Shown here in pieces: positions 16,721-24,316 of a stretch of 64,000 nt of DNA (position 1 is its first letter; each line of letters starts with the position of its first letter). The notes under the pieces were generated by a model that ran no database searches, had not been told where the DNA came from, and worked only from the letters and a program-made list of their open reading frames with translations. The stretch covers positions 65,896 through 129,895 of the forward strand of contig NZ_JAMTCK010000011.1 in the NCBI RefSeq assembly GCF_024171785.1, given 5' to 3'. The stretch is from Goodfellowiella coeruleoviolacea. GTDB lineage: Bacteria > Actinomycetota > Actinomycetes > Mycobacteriales > Pseudonocardiaceae. Both the position numbers and the translations under genes were made by a program.

Positions 16721-18442
16721 TCAGTCCTCCGGCGGGTCCAGCCAGAGGTTGGTCATGTCGAAGAACTCGATCTGCGGCACGTGCACGGCGTTGCGCACCC
16801 GCTTGCCGTGGTACCGCGACGTCATGGCGGCGAAGTTCAGGATCGGCACGATCGGCAGGTCGCGCATCACCTCGACGTCGACCTGGTGCCACAGCTGCTC
16901 GGCCGCTGCCGGGTCGGGCTCCTGCAGCGCCTGTTCGATCAGCGCGTCCACCACCGGGCTGCTGTAGCCGCCGTAGTTGGTCGTGCCCTGCACGTCGTTG
17001 GTCTGGAACAGCGGCTGCACGATCACCCGGCCGTTGTTGCCGAACCAGTCCGGTGTGAAGCCCGGTTCGGCGATGTCCCACTCGCCGCGCCGGCCGGCCT
17101 CCGGGTCGGACAGCACCGAGCCGTAGTACTCGGCCTGGCTGTACTTGCGCCACTCCAGCGCGATGCCGATCTTCGCCAGGTCGGCGGCCACCGACTCCAT
17201 CACCTTGAGGTGGATGCCGATGTCGCGCACGGCCGCGATGAGCGTGAGCCCGTCGCCGTAGCCGGCCTCCACCAGCAACCGCCGAGCCGTGGCCGGATCG
17301 CCTCGGTCGTCGGGCGTCGGGTAGGGGTTGAAGTCCCGGTGGCCGATGCTGCCCACCGGGATCACCGAGCGCAACGGCGTGTTCGGTGCGTCCAGGTCGT
17401 CGAGGATCTCCCCGATCGCGACCTTGTTGACCGCGTGGGCGATGGCCTTGCGCACGCCCAGCTTGCCCACTGCGCCGTCCTGGTTGGGGCTGCGCAGGTT
17501 GAACACCAGGTAGGGGTTGAGCGCGAAGCCCGGGTAGCTGCGCGGAGCCGCGTCCTGCCCCGCCTTGGGCCGTGCCCAGGACACCGCCGTGTACGACCAC
17601 GCGAGGTCGATCTCGCCCCGGTCCATCTTCTGCTGCGTCACGGCCACCGGCTCGTTGCCGACCCTGATGTCGATCCGCTCCACGTACTGGTTGCGGATCG
17701 GGTCGGTCTCCTTGCGCCACTCCGGATTGCGCTCCAGCAGGATCTTCAGCCCGTTGTCGGCGTACTCGGCGAGCCGGTAGGGCGCGCAGGACAGCGTGTT
17801 GCGGCGGAACTCCGCGCTGTCCGGCAGGTACGCGTCGTACTCCTCGGGCGCGGGGCTGGTGAAACCGGTGGCGAGGATGTTCAGGAAGTCGTTGGCCGGC
17901 TGGCGGAGCCGGAACACCAGCGTCTTGTCGTCGGCCGCCCGCAGGCCCGCGATGTCGTGCGTGTTCTGGAACTCCGCCAGCGCCGCCGGCGTTGGCTCGC
18001 GGCCCTCGAACGCGGTGCGGTAGGCGTCGCAGTACTCGCGGAAACCCACGATCGTGCTGGTGAAGTAGTGCAGGGCCCCCGCGCCGGAGACCGGGTTGGG
18101 CAGCCGCTTCAGGCCGCGGATCACGTCGTGCGCGGTCACCTCGCGCGGCGGTGTCGAGTTCCACCGCACACCCTCGCGGAGCCGGATCGTGTAGGTCCGC
18201 CGGTCGGCGCTGATGCCGCCGTTCTCCTCGGTGGGCACCTCGGCGGCGAGGTCCGGCGCGGGCGTGAACGCCGCCGTCGGGTCGGACAGGTCGGCGGATG
18301 CCGGGTAGGCGAACAGCTGCCGGGACAGCGCGCGCAGGATCTGCGCGGACGTGGCGTAGTAGGCGCTCGCCGTGTCGATGTGGTCGACCCCGCCGGGGCC
18401 CACGAGTCGCAAGGTCCCGCCGTATCGGGGGGTACTGGACAT
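16721..18442 (-). CDS. Second family 5 solute-binding-protein-like protein without signal peptide
   Basis: A 573-residue homologue of the protein at 1979-3445: shared segments include LRALSRQLFAYP, PPREVTAHDVIRGLKR, LGVRKAIAHAVNKVA and NYGGYSSPVVDALIEQAL. It starts MSSTPRYGGTLRLVGPGG with no signal peptide or lipobox, so it should remain in the cytoplasm. The ATG at 18442 follows GGAGGAGG; a longer start at 18523 would still add no signal. No Opp/Dpp permease or ATPase genes are close. In ordinary transport it would capture peptides outside the membrane; here it may bind the product or an intermediate, which is inference. It is divergent from the class V PLP enzyme. Confidence 0.82.
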   Translation of the reverse strand: MSSTPRYGGTLRLVGPGGVDHIDTASAYYATSAQILRALSRQLFAYPASADLSDPTAAFTPAPDLAAEVPTEENGGISADRRTYTIRLREGVRWNSTPPREVTAHDVIRGLKRLPNPVSGAGALHYFTSTIVGFREYCDAYRTAFEGREPTPAALAEFQNTHDIAGLRAADDKTLVFRLRQPANDFLNILATGFTSPAPEEYDAYLPDSAEFRRNTLSCAPYRLAEYADNGLKILLERNPEWRKETDPIRNQYVERIDIRVGNEPVAVTQQKMDRGEIDLAWSYTAVSWARPKAGQDAAPRSYPGFALNPYLVFNLRSPNQDGAVGKLGVRKAIAHAVNKVAIGEILDDLDAPNTPLRSVIPVGSIGHRDFNPYPTPDDRGDPATARRLLVEAGYGDGLTLIAAVRDIGIHLKVMESVAADLAKIGIALEWRKYSQAEYYGSVLSDPEAGRRGEWDIAEPGFTPDWFGNNGRVIVQPLFQTNDVQGTTNYGGYSSPVVDALIEQALQEPDPAAAEQLWHQVDVEVMRDLPIVPILNFAAMTSRYHGKRVRNAVHVPQIEFFDMTNLWLDPPED

Positions 18443-18529
18443 CCTCTTGTCGACCTCCTCCAGCCGCGTGGCGATCAGAGCGCGGAGCCGGGCCCCGTAC
18501 GGCCGACTGTAGTGGAGCACCACCGCCAG

Positions 18530-18560
18530 GCGCTATACGATAGTGAAGTGATACGCCTAT
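18530..18560. promoter_or_regulatory. Divergent promoter region with direct ATACG repeat
   Basis: Between 18442 and 18647, GCTATACGATAGTGAAGTGATACGCC spans 18532-18557 in two pieces. It carries TATACG and GATACG in direct orientation 16 bases apart, and the ACTATC/GATAGT core found elsewhere in the cluster. Probable promoters for the leftward binding protein and the rightward PLP enzyme. Confidence 0.4.
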
Positions 18561-18646
18561 TGATGGGCTTTTAGCGGGCAGCGAATACTGAATCCTGTAG
18601 TGGACAGCGGTTGGGCGGTGGCCCGGCCGAGGAGAGGGGCAGTCCC

Positions 18647-20035
18647 GTGGAGACCAGCGCTCACGACACCGAGTCCGCCGTCGTCCGGATGGCCCGCGCG
18701 AACACCGCGGCGCGGTCGGCCGACACCGTCCTGCCCGCGTCGCTGCTGGAGACCATCCCGTCCGGGCCGCTGGAGGTGCGGGAGAACTGGGAACGCGTGC
18801 GCTCGCTGTTCACCATCGACCCCGAGATGGTCCACCTCAACGTCGGCACCATCGGCTCGGTGCCCAAGCCCGTGCTCGACCTGCTGCGCACCACCGACGC
18901 GGACTACGCGCGCACCCCGCGTGACCCGTACCCGCCCACCACGTTCGCCGAGGCCCGCGCCGCGCTCGCCGCCGCCTACGGGTGCGACCCGGACGAGCTG
19001 GCCATCACCCAGGGCGCGGCCGACGGCAACGCGCGCATCCTCAACGGGCTCGACCTCGGCGAGGGCGACGAGGTCATCACCACGACCCACGACTGCTACA
19101 CCGCGCAGGCCCCGCTGAACATCCTGCACAACCGGCGCGGCGTCGTGGTCACCAAGCTCACCCCGCCCCTCGGCCCGGACCAGTCCGCCGAGGACATCGT
19201 GCGGATGTTCGCCGAGGCCATCACACCCCGCACCAAGGTGCTCCAGTGGGCGGGCGTCACGTTCACGGTCGGCACCACCATGCCCACGCGGATGCTCGCC
19301 GAACTGGCCCACGAGCACGGGCTGATCACCATGGTCGACGGCGCGCACCTGCCCGGCCAGTTCGACTTCAACCTGCACGAGTTGGGCGTCGACTTCCTCA
19401 GCGGGTCCGGGGCGAAGTACCAGTGCGGCCCGATGGGCACCGGCATCGTCTACGCCCGCAACAAGGTGCTGCCCGAGCACAACCCGCTGCCGCTGCCGAC
19501 GTTCTGGCCGGTGATCACGCTGTGGTACCCGATCGACGGGGAACTGCCGCCGCGCACCACCACCCGGGAGCCGACCTACGACATCGGCACCTACCTGCAG
19601 AAGACCGGTTCGGCCGACCTGTCGCGCGGCCCGGCGCTGCAGGCGGTGTCGGAGATCTGGGACCGGATCGGGCGGGCGAACATCCAGCGGTACGTGTGGG
19701 GCCTGTGCTCCTACCTCAAGGAGCGGATCGTGGACCACTGGGGCCGCGACTCGCTGTTCAGCCCGCTGGACGACGAGCGCCTGCACAGCGGGATGGTCGC
19801 GTTCCAACCGTTCGCCGACCCGGCCCACGCCGTGGACGTCGCGAAGTTCTTCGAGTTCGAGAACCGCATGGAGCAGCAGCACGGCGTGAACCTGCGCTTC
19901 ACGTTCTTCCCGGTCCGCGACGTCGAGGGGGAGCGGTTCGCGGTGCGCCTGGCCCCGCACCTCTACAACTCCGTGGCGGAGCTGGACCACGCCGTGGACG
20001 CGATGATCAAGGTCTGCGCGGAGCTGTCCCGGTAG
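18647..20035 (+). CDS. Class V PLP enzyme (isopenicillin N epimerase / desulfurase-like fold)
   Basis: A 462-residue fold-type I PLP protein. LITMVDGAHLPGQFDFN holds the Asp, and FLSGSGAKYQCGPMGTG the Lys that binds PLP. The early MVHLNVGTIGSVPKPVLD is typical of the isopenicillin N epimerase/cysteine desulfurase branch. The desulfurase loop cysteine is not visible, so sulfur transfer through a Cys persulfide is not expected; epimerase, lyase or beta-eliminating C-S lyase activity remain open. GTG 18647 is chosen for GGAGAGG upstream. It stands alone between the divergent binding-protein gene and a decayed SDR. A role in amino-acid or sulfur supply is inference. Confidence 0.75.
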   Translation: METSAHDTESAVVRMARANTAARSADTVLPASLLETIPSGPLEVRENWERVRSLFTIDPEMVHLNVGTIGSVPKPVLDLLRTTDADYARTPRDPYPPTTFAEARAALAAAYGCDPDELAITQGAADGNARILNGLDLGEGDEVITTTHDCYTAQAPLNILHNRRGVVVTKLTPPLGPDQSAEDIVRMFAEAITPRTKVLQWAGVTFTVGTTMPTRMLAELAHEHGLITMVDGAHLPGQFDFNLHELGVDFLSGSGAKYQCGPMGTGIVYARNKVLPEHNPLPLPTFWPVITLWYPIDGELPPRTTTREPTYDIGTYLQKTGSADLSRGPALQAVSEIWDRIGRANIQRYVWGLCSYLKERIVDHWGRDSLFSPLDDERLHSGMVAFQPFADPAHAVDVAKFFEFENRMEQQHGVNLRFTFFPVRDVEGERFAVRLAPHLYNSVAELDHAVDAMIKVCAELSR

Positions 20036-20165
20036 CACTCGGTTGCGCCGGTCGCGCCGCACCGGCACGAACGCCCGGCGGCACGAGCAAGACCGCCCGA
20101 CTCGACGAAGTACCGCCGGGAGGCGGCCGCGGCCTGAACGGCGAGGAACACGTCCGAAGGTCAGG

Positions 20166-20320
20166 TCACCAGGGCACGACCCCGTTGTCGTCGAACAGCT
20201 GGCCGGTGCGGCCGTCGTCGGGCAGGGTCGCCAGCCGGATGGCGATCGCCGCGCCCTGCTCGGCGGTCCGGATCCCGGTGACGCCGGTGAGGTCGGTGCG
20301 TGCGGTTGCCGACCTGGTCC
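20166..20320 (-). pseudogene. C-terminal remnant of a short-chain dehydrogenase
   Basis: Read leftward, about 50 codons ending at a TGA (20166-20168) match the end of SDR enzymes: ARTDLTGVTGIRTAEQGA, then LATLPDDGRTGQLFDDNG and a final VVPW. In intact SDRs this follows the cofactor domain and YxxxK site, neither of which is present upstream on this strand. The rest of the 390-base gap between 20035 and 20425 shows no other coding pattern. Confidence 0.7.
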
Positions 20321-20424
20321 GCGTCACGACACGGCTTTGACCTCCGCCCGTGGTCGGCCACCCCACGACAGCCCCGATCAAGCAACGCACGTCGATCACC
20401 CGGCCACGGCGGCGAGCCGAACCA

Positions 20425-21981
20425 CTAGCCGCCCGGTGTCGGGTCCGCCGCGCTGAGCGGGCCGGACACCGGCGCGAGCGCACCGCCCGGGAACCACCTG
20501 GCACCGTCGTGGTTGTGGCCCGTGGTGCTCAGCTGCATGGTGACCACGGACGCGGCGTACAGGCGCAGCGGTCCGGGACCCGGGCCGCCGCGCCACGCCG
20601 CGTACCCGGCCGGCGTGGCCGTCGCCTCGGGCACCCGGTCGCGCAGCGCGGACACGTATGCCAGGGCGGCCGGTTCCTGTGGGTTCTCCCGCAGCGGGAT
20701 CACCGCGGCGGCGGGGATCGCCAGCAGCGGCGCGGTGAGCAGCCACGGGGCCAGGTAGCTGCCCTCGCCGGGCAGCCTGCCCTCGGCGACGTCGCGCAGC
20801 GCCCGGTCCGCCTCCGCCCAGCCCGAGACCACCACCACGGGGCCGTGGCCCTCGCTCATCCCGTTGCGGCGCAACGACTCCCGCACCACCTCGCCGGCGG
20901 CCACCGACCGCGGCGAGGTGTCAGCGACGAGCGTGGCACTGCGGTGTCCCCGGCGCGCCAGGAACCCCACCGCCGCGCGCAACGCCTCGGCGTCGGAGTC
21001 GGCGAGGTCGTCGGCGGGGCAGCTCGTCCCGGTCGGCCGGCCCGCGAGCAGCGCGCCCAGTGCCGCGTCCGCGCACTCCGGACCGTCCGCTGTGGACATG
21101 TCCAGAGTGGACGGTGGGGTGCCGCGGCTCGAACCGGTGTCCACCGGGAGCGACACCACGTCCTCGCCGCGGCGCAGCCACAGCGAACCGCGGCCCTCGG
21201 GCAACGCGACCAGTGCCCACCGTCCGGTCGTGCCCGGCCGCGGCGCGGTGTCGGTGAGCGCGGCGGGATCAGTTCCCACGGCGATGCCGTCGGCGGACAC
21301 CCGGACCAGGTTCCAGCCCGGCCGATGTGGTGCCAGCAGCACCTGTGCCGCCGTTTCCCCGAACACCACGTCCCGCAGCCACGGCAGCCCCGCCACCGGG
21401 CGCCGGGGATCGACGGCGGTCAGCTGTGCCGCGCCGGCGAGCACCACCACCGCCACCACCACCGCCGTGCCGTGCACCGGCAGAGCCCGGCGCGGGCGCG
21501 CGGCGGCGAACCACGCCAGCGCCGCCACCCCGGTGAGCAGGGCGGCCCGGTCGAACACGAGCCGCTGCGCCGCGTCGCCGAACCAGGCCACCCCGCACTC
21601 GGCCCCGGCCACGGCGGTGGCGGCCACCCCGACCGCGGCGGCGAAGCGCCAGCCCACCGCCGCGACCACGACGGCGGCCAGCGCCAGCCCCAGGGGCACC
21701 ACCACCGAGACGGGGGCCGGGGGCCGTTCGGCGAGCACGGCCAGTGCCGACTCGCCCACCACGACCGCCACCCCGGCCGTCGCCACCACCACGCGCGCCG
21801 CCCGCCCCGGGGCGGCCACCGGCCGCAGCAGGGCCGCCCCGGTGAGCACGACCAGCGCGGCGAGCACGAGCAGCCGCAGCCAGGTGGCCCAGCCGGGCCC
21901 GGCGGGCGCGGCCAGCGGGTGCCCGTGCGGGGCGAGCACGGCCAGCAGACCGCCGCTCATCGCGAAACCCACCGGCCGCAC
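20425..21981 (-). CDS. Seven-TM membrane protein with large extracytoplasmic domain (paralogue of 52173-52850)
   Basis: A 518-residue protein. Residues 1-200 hold about seven hydrophobic helices (WLRLLVLAALVVLTGAALL, then VVVATAGVAVVVGESALAVL and others); residues 200-440 are soluble, with SCPADDLADSDAEAL and VVVVSGWAEADRAL; one more helix (LLTAPLLAIPAAAVIPL) precedes a soluble tail. The helical part aligns with the 225-residue protein at 52173-52850, including an early HGH/HHG motif. I do not recognise the function; it may match a poorly described natural-product membrane family. The GTG at 21981 has no clear ribosome site; ATG 21960 is an alternative. It follows the selenium-binding-like gene by 70 bases, probably in one operon. 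Confidence 0.65.
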   Translation of the reverse strand: MRPVGFAMSGGLLAVLAPHGHPLAAPAGPGWATWLRLLVLAALVVLTGAALLRPVAAPGRAARVVVATAGVAVVVGESALAVLAERPPAPVSVVVPLGLALAAVVVAAVGWRFAAAVGVAATAVAGAECGVAWFGDAAQRLVFDRAALLTGVAALAWFAAARPRRALPVHGTAVVVAVVVLAGAAQLTAVDPRRPVAGLPWLRDVVFGETAAQVLLAPHRPGWNLVRVSADGIAVGTDPAALTDTAPRPGTTGRWALVALPEGRGSLWLRRGEDVVSLPVDTGSSRGTPPSTLDMSTADGPECADAALGALLAGRPTGTSCPADDLADSDAEALRAAVGFLARRGHRSATLVADTSPRSVAAGEVVRESLRRNGMSEGHGPVVVVSGWAEADRALRDVAEGRLPGEGSYLAPWLLTAPLLAIPAAAVIPLRENPQEPAALAYVSALRDRVPEATATPAGYAAWRGGPGPGPLRLYAASVVTMQLSTTGHNHDGARWFPGGALAPVSGPLSAADPTPGG

Positions 21982-22051
21982 CCGCGCGCTGACCGGCCCC
22001 GGCCCCGCCGCGTGGCGGCGCGGACCGGGCGGACGCGCCCGCGCCCCGCCG

Positions 22052-23809
22052 TCACCTCACGTCCGCGTCAGCCACGGCGAACAGCACGCCGTGCGGGCGC
22101 GCGCCGCCGCGCGGGCCGTGCGGCCAGTTCTCCCGGTCGAAGTTCACGCACGGGGACTTGTCGTTCTCGTCGCGGAACGACTCGTCCAGCGCCAGCCCGC
22201 GCCGACCGTCGAAGTCGATCACGCACACCCGGTGGTCGCCGTCGATACCGGTCTGCGCGACGAAGTAGTTGGCCGTGGCCAGGCGCTTGATCTCGGTGGT
22301 CTCGCGGTAGCGGCCGTCCCAGCCGCGGGCGAAGTTGTCCATCGCACCCCAGTGCGGGCCGACCGCGACCCGGCCCTGCGGCCCGCCCACACCGCCCTTG
22401 ATCGGCAGCACGTCGACCAGTGCCGGGCAGTCCGGCTCGACACCGCCGCCGGTCACCTCCTCCGGGGAGTCGATGCGGCAGCGCGGGTCGTTGCCGGACG
22501 CGAGCAGCGCGCGGATGTCCAGCACGTACACCATGCCGCTGTTCTGCTCCGGGGTGAGGCGGGGGTCCGAGCCCATGACGGCGTTGAACAGGTACCGGTC
22601 GTCCGGGCTGGTCTGCAGCCAGCTGCCCCCGCTGAGCTGGCCGCTGAGCACACCGCTCGGGTCGAACTCCCGGTAGGCGGCGGTGTTGTCGAAGACCTGC
22701 CGCCACTGCGGATCGGGGCTGGTGATGTCGGGCGTGTAGTAGATCGCGCCGCCGGCCATGGTGCCCGCGAAGGCACCCCGGTGGTCCCGGCGGTTGGTCA
22801 CGGTGGTCTCCATGACCATCTGGTTCTCCTCGAACACCGCCTCGTCCTGGCGCGGACCGGCGGGCAGCGCGGTCACCGACACCAGCTTGGGGTTGTCGCG
22901 GTCGGCGATGTCGAAGATCCGCACGGTGGTCCGCAGCAGCGTCGGGTCGAGCTGCACGGTGTCCGGGTCGAGGTAGTTGCGCACCTCGGCGAAGTCGCTG
23001 ACCAGCAGCCGGTTCAGGTCCTCCCTGGCCTGGATGCCGTGCGGGTTGGCGCAGCTGGGCTTGGGCAGCGGCGGCACGTTCCCGCACAGCTCGGGCATTT
23101 CGGCGTCCTCGGCCGAGGCGGGCGTCTCGCTGAGGGTCCTGCCGTCCTCACCGATCCGCACGATCCCCCCGGGCGACCCGGCGAAGCCGTTGCCGACGCG
23201 CGTCTCGCCGTTGCTGTAGGTGCAGGGGCCGGAGACGTCCGGGCCACCCATGTAGGACCCGTAGGCCGTGCCGTCGCGCAGCACCCAGTAGGCGTCGGGG
23301 ATGGAGGCGCACGGCGTGTCCGCGCCCAGGTTGATGCCGGCCAGGCGGACCTCCGGCAGCTTGGACACGTCCAGCACGAACGTGGTGTCGCTGAACATCG
23401 CGCCCGCGTAGACGCGGTCACCGGCGTGCCAGATGTACTGCATGTGGTGCGGCTCGCTGCCCACCTGCGGGCTGAGCACGGCGGTGTTGACGACCCTGCC
23501 GTAGCTGCGCGAGCCCTTGGTGGCGTCGATGACGGCGAGGAAGTCCGGGTCGTCGCCCTGACCGCCGTCCGCGTCGCCCGCCCAGGCGAGCAGCCACTCC
23601 CGGGGACGGTGTCGGTCGGGCAACGGGACCAGGTGGTTGGTCGCCCGGTAGACCTTGCCGTCCGAGCCGACCACGGTGGACGTGGTCACCTCGGCGTGGG
23701 CGGAGCCGGTCGGGACGGCGGCGGTGAGCATCCCGACCATCGCCAGCAACACGCCGGCCACGGCCGACGCCCTCCTGACCCACGGTCCGGTCGATGCGGA
23801 TCCACGCAT
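22052..23809 (-). CDS. Secreted selenium-binding-protein (SBP56/methanethiol oxidase)-like beta-propeller
   Basis: A 585-residue protein with a signal peptide (residues 1-40: RRASAVAGVLLAMVGMLTA, then SAHA). The mature part has propeller repeats and three conserved His segments, PHHMQYIWHAGD, SCANPHGIQAREDLNRLLVSDF and ARPHGVLFAVADAD at the very end, placed like the metal-binding His of SBP56/methanethiol oxidase. Family members oxidise methanethiol to formaldehyde, sulfide and peroxide. Here it is exported and cluster-linked, so a role in handling methylthio or polysulfide groups is plausible but inferred. ATG 23809 follows GGGGAGAG. Homology is distant, and the family call rests on the His segments and general pattern. 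Confidence 0.7.
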   Translation of the reverse strand: MRGSASTGPWVRRASAVAGVLLAMVGMLTAAVPTGSAHAEVTTSTVVGSDGKVYRATNHLVPLPDRHRPREWLLAWAGDADGGQGDDPDFLAVIDATKGSRSYGRVVNTAVLSPQVGSEPHHMQYIWHAGDRVYAGAMFSDTTFVLDVSKLPEVRLAGINLGADTPCASIPDAYWVLRDGTAYGSYMGGPDVSGPCTYSNGETRVGNGFAGSPGGIVRIGEDGRTLSETPASAEDAEMPELCGNVPPLPKPSCANPHGIQAREDLNRLLVSDFAEVRNYLDPDTVQLDPTLLRTTVRIFDIADRDNPKLVSVTALPAGPRQDEAVFEENQMVMETTVTNRRDHRGAFAGTMAGGAIYYTPDITSPDPQWRQVFDNTAAYREFDPSGVLSGQLSGGSWLQTSPDDRYLFNAVMGSDPRLTPEQNSGMVYVLDIRALLASGNDPRCRIDSPEEVTGGGVEPDCPALVDVLPIKGGVGGPQGRVAVGPHWGAMDNFARGWDGRYRETTEIKRLATANYFVAQTGIDGDHRVCVIDFDGRRGLALDESFRDENDKSPCVNFDRENWPHGPRGGARPHGVLFAVADADVR

Positions 23810-23827
23810 GGGCTCTCCCCGGGTAGC

Positions 23828-23858
23828 CGCGATTTTTACTTTAAAAAATGCTATCGAC
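23828..23858. promoter_or_regulatory. A+T-rich promoter upstream of the propeller gene
   Basis: TTTTTACTTTAAAAAATGC (23834-23852) and the adjoining TATCG lie 25-45 bases before the leftward ATG at 23809. Reverse-strand AAAGTAAAAA and the ATAGC core resemble elements at 4.2, 9.5 and 52.9 kb. Confidence 0.45.
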
Positions 23859-23973
23859 TGGGGTTGCGCTGGGGCAACCCGACCAGGCACCCTCCCAGCA
23901 GATGGACGCCGACCCGACCGGGCGAACCGTCCATAACTTGCCAGGCATACACGAGGGAAGTATTGTTCGCGAC

Positions 23974-24282
23974 ATGGCCGCCGTGTTCGCCGTACTGGCC
24001 GATCCGGCCCGTCGGCGCATCGTCGAGCTGCTGCTCGAACGACCCCGGCCGGTCGGGGAACTGGTCGAGCAGCTGGGCATCTCCCAGCCCGGGACGTCCA
24101 AGCACCTCAAGGTGCTGCGCGACGCCGGAATCGTGCGCGCGCGCAAGGACGCCCAGCGCCGCGTCTACGAGCTGCGCCCGGAGCCCCTGATGGAACTCGA
24201 CCGCTGGCTCAAGCCCTACCGCAGGCTGTGGGCCACGGGGCTGGACAACCTGGAGCGCTACCTCGACACCATGCCCGACTGA
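23974..24282 (+). CDS. ArsR/SmtB-family winged-helix regulator
   Basis: A 102-residue single-domain regulator: FAVLADPARRRIVELLLERP, then ELVEQLGISQPGTSKHLKVL as helix-turn-helix, then VRARKDAQRRVYELRP as the wing. It has no metal-site cysteines (no ELCVCDL), so it belongs to the non-metal branch often paired with AHSA1/START proteins. Such a START protein is at 5.5 kb in this cluster, and its upstream inverted repeat is a candidate target. ATG 23974 is taken as the start from family length; a GAGGGAAG lies about 13 bases upstream. Divergent from the selenium-binding-like gene. Confidence 0.85.
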   Translation: MAAVFAVLADPARRRIVELLLERPRPVGELVEQLGISQPGTSKHLKVLRDAGIVRARKDAQRRVYELRPEPLMELDRWLKPYRRLWATGLDNLERYLDTMPD

Positions 24283-24291
24283 GGGCCGGGT

Positions 24292-24305
24292 CCCACCGTG
24301 GTGGG
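24292..24305. terminator. Short hairpin between convergent genes
   Basis: CCCACC (24292-24297), two bases, GGTGGG (24300-24305), between the ArsR stop at 24282 and the convergent dehydratase stop at 24317. Short arms, so modest support. Confidence 0.45.
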
Positions 24306-24316
24306 GCGCCGGGGTG

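Noticed and set aside
20864-24190. Plus-strand open frame of about 1100 codons opposite the membrane protein and SBP56-like genes
   Set aside because: Low-complexity Ala/Arg/Ser-rich translation with no motifs; the opposite strand has clear genes with ribosome sites.
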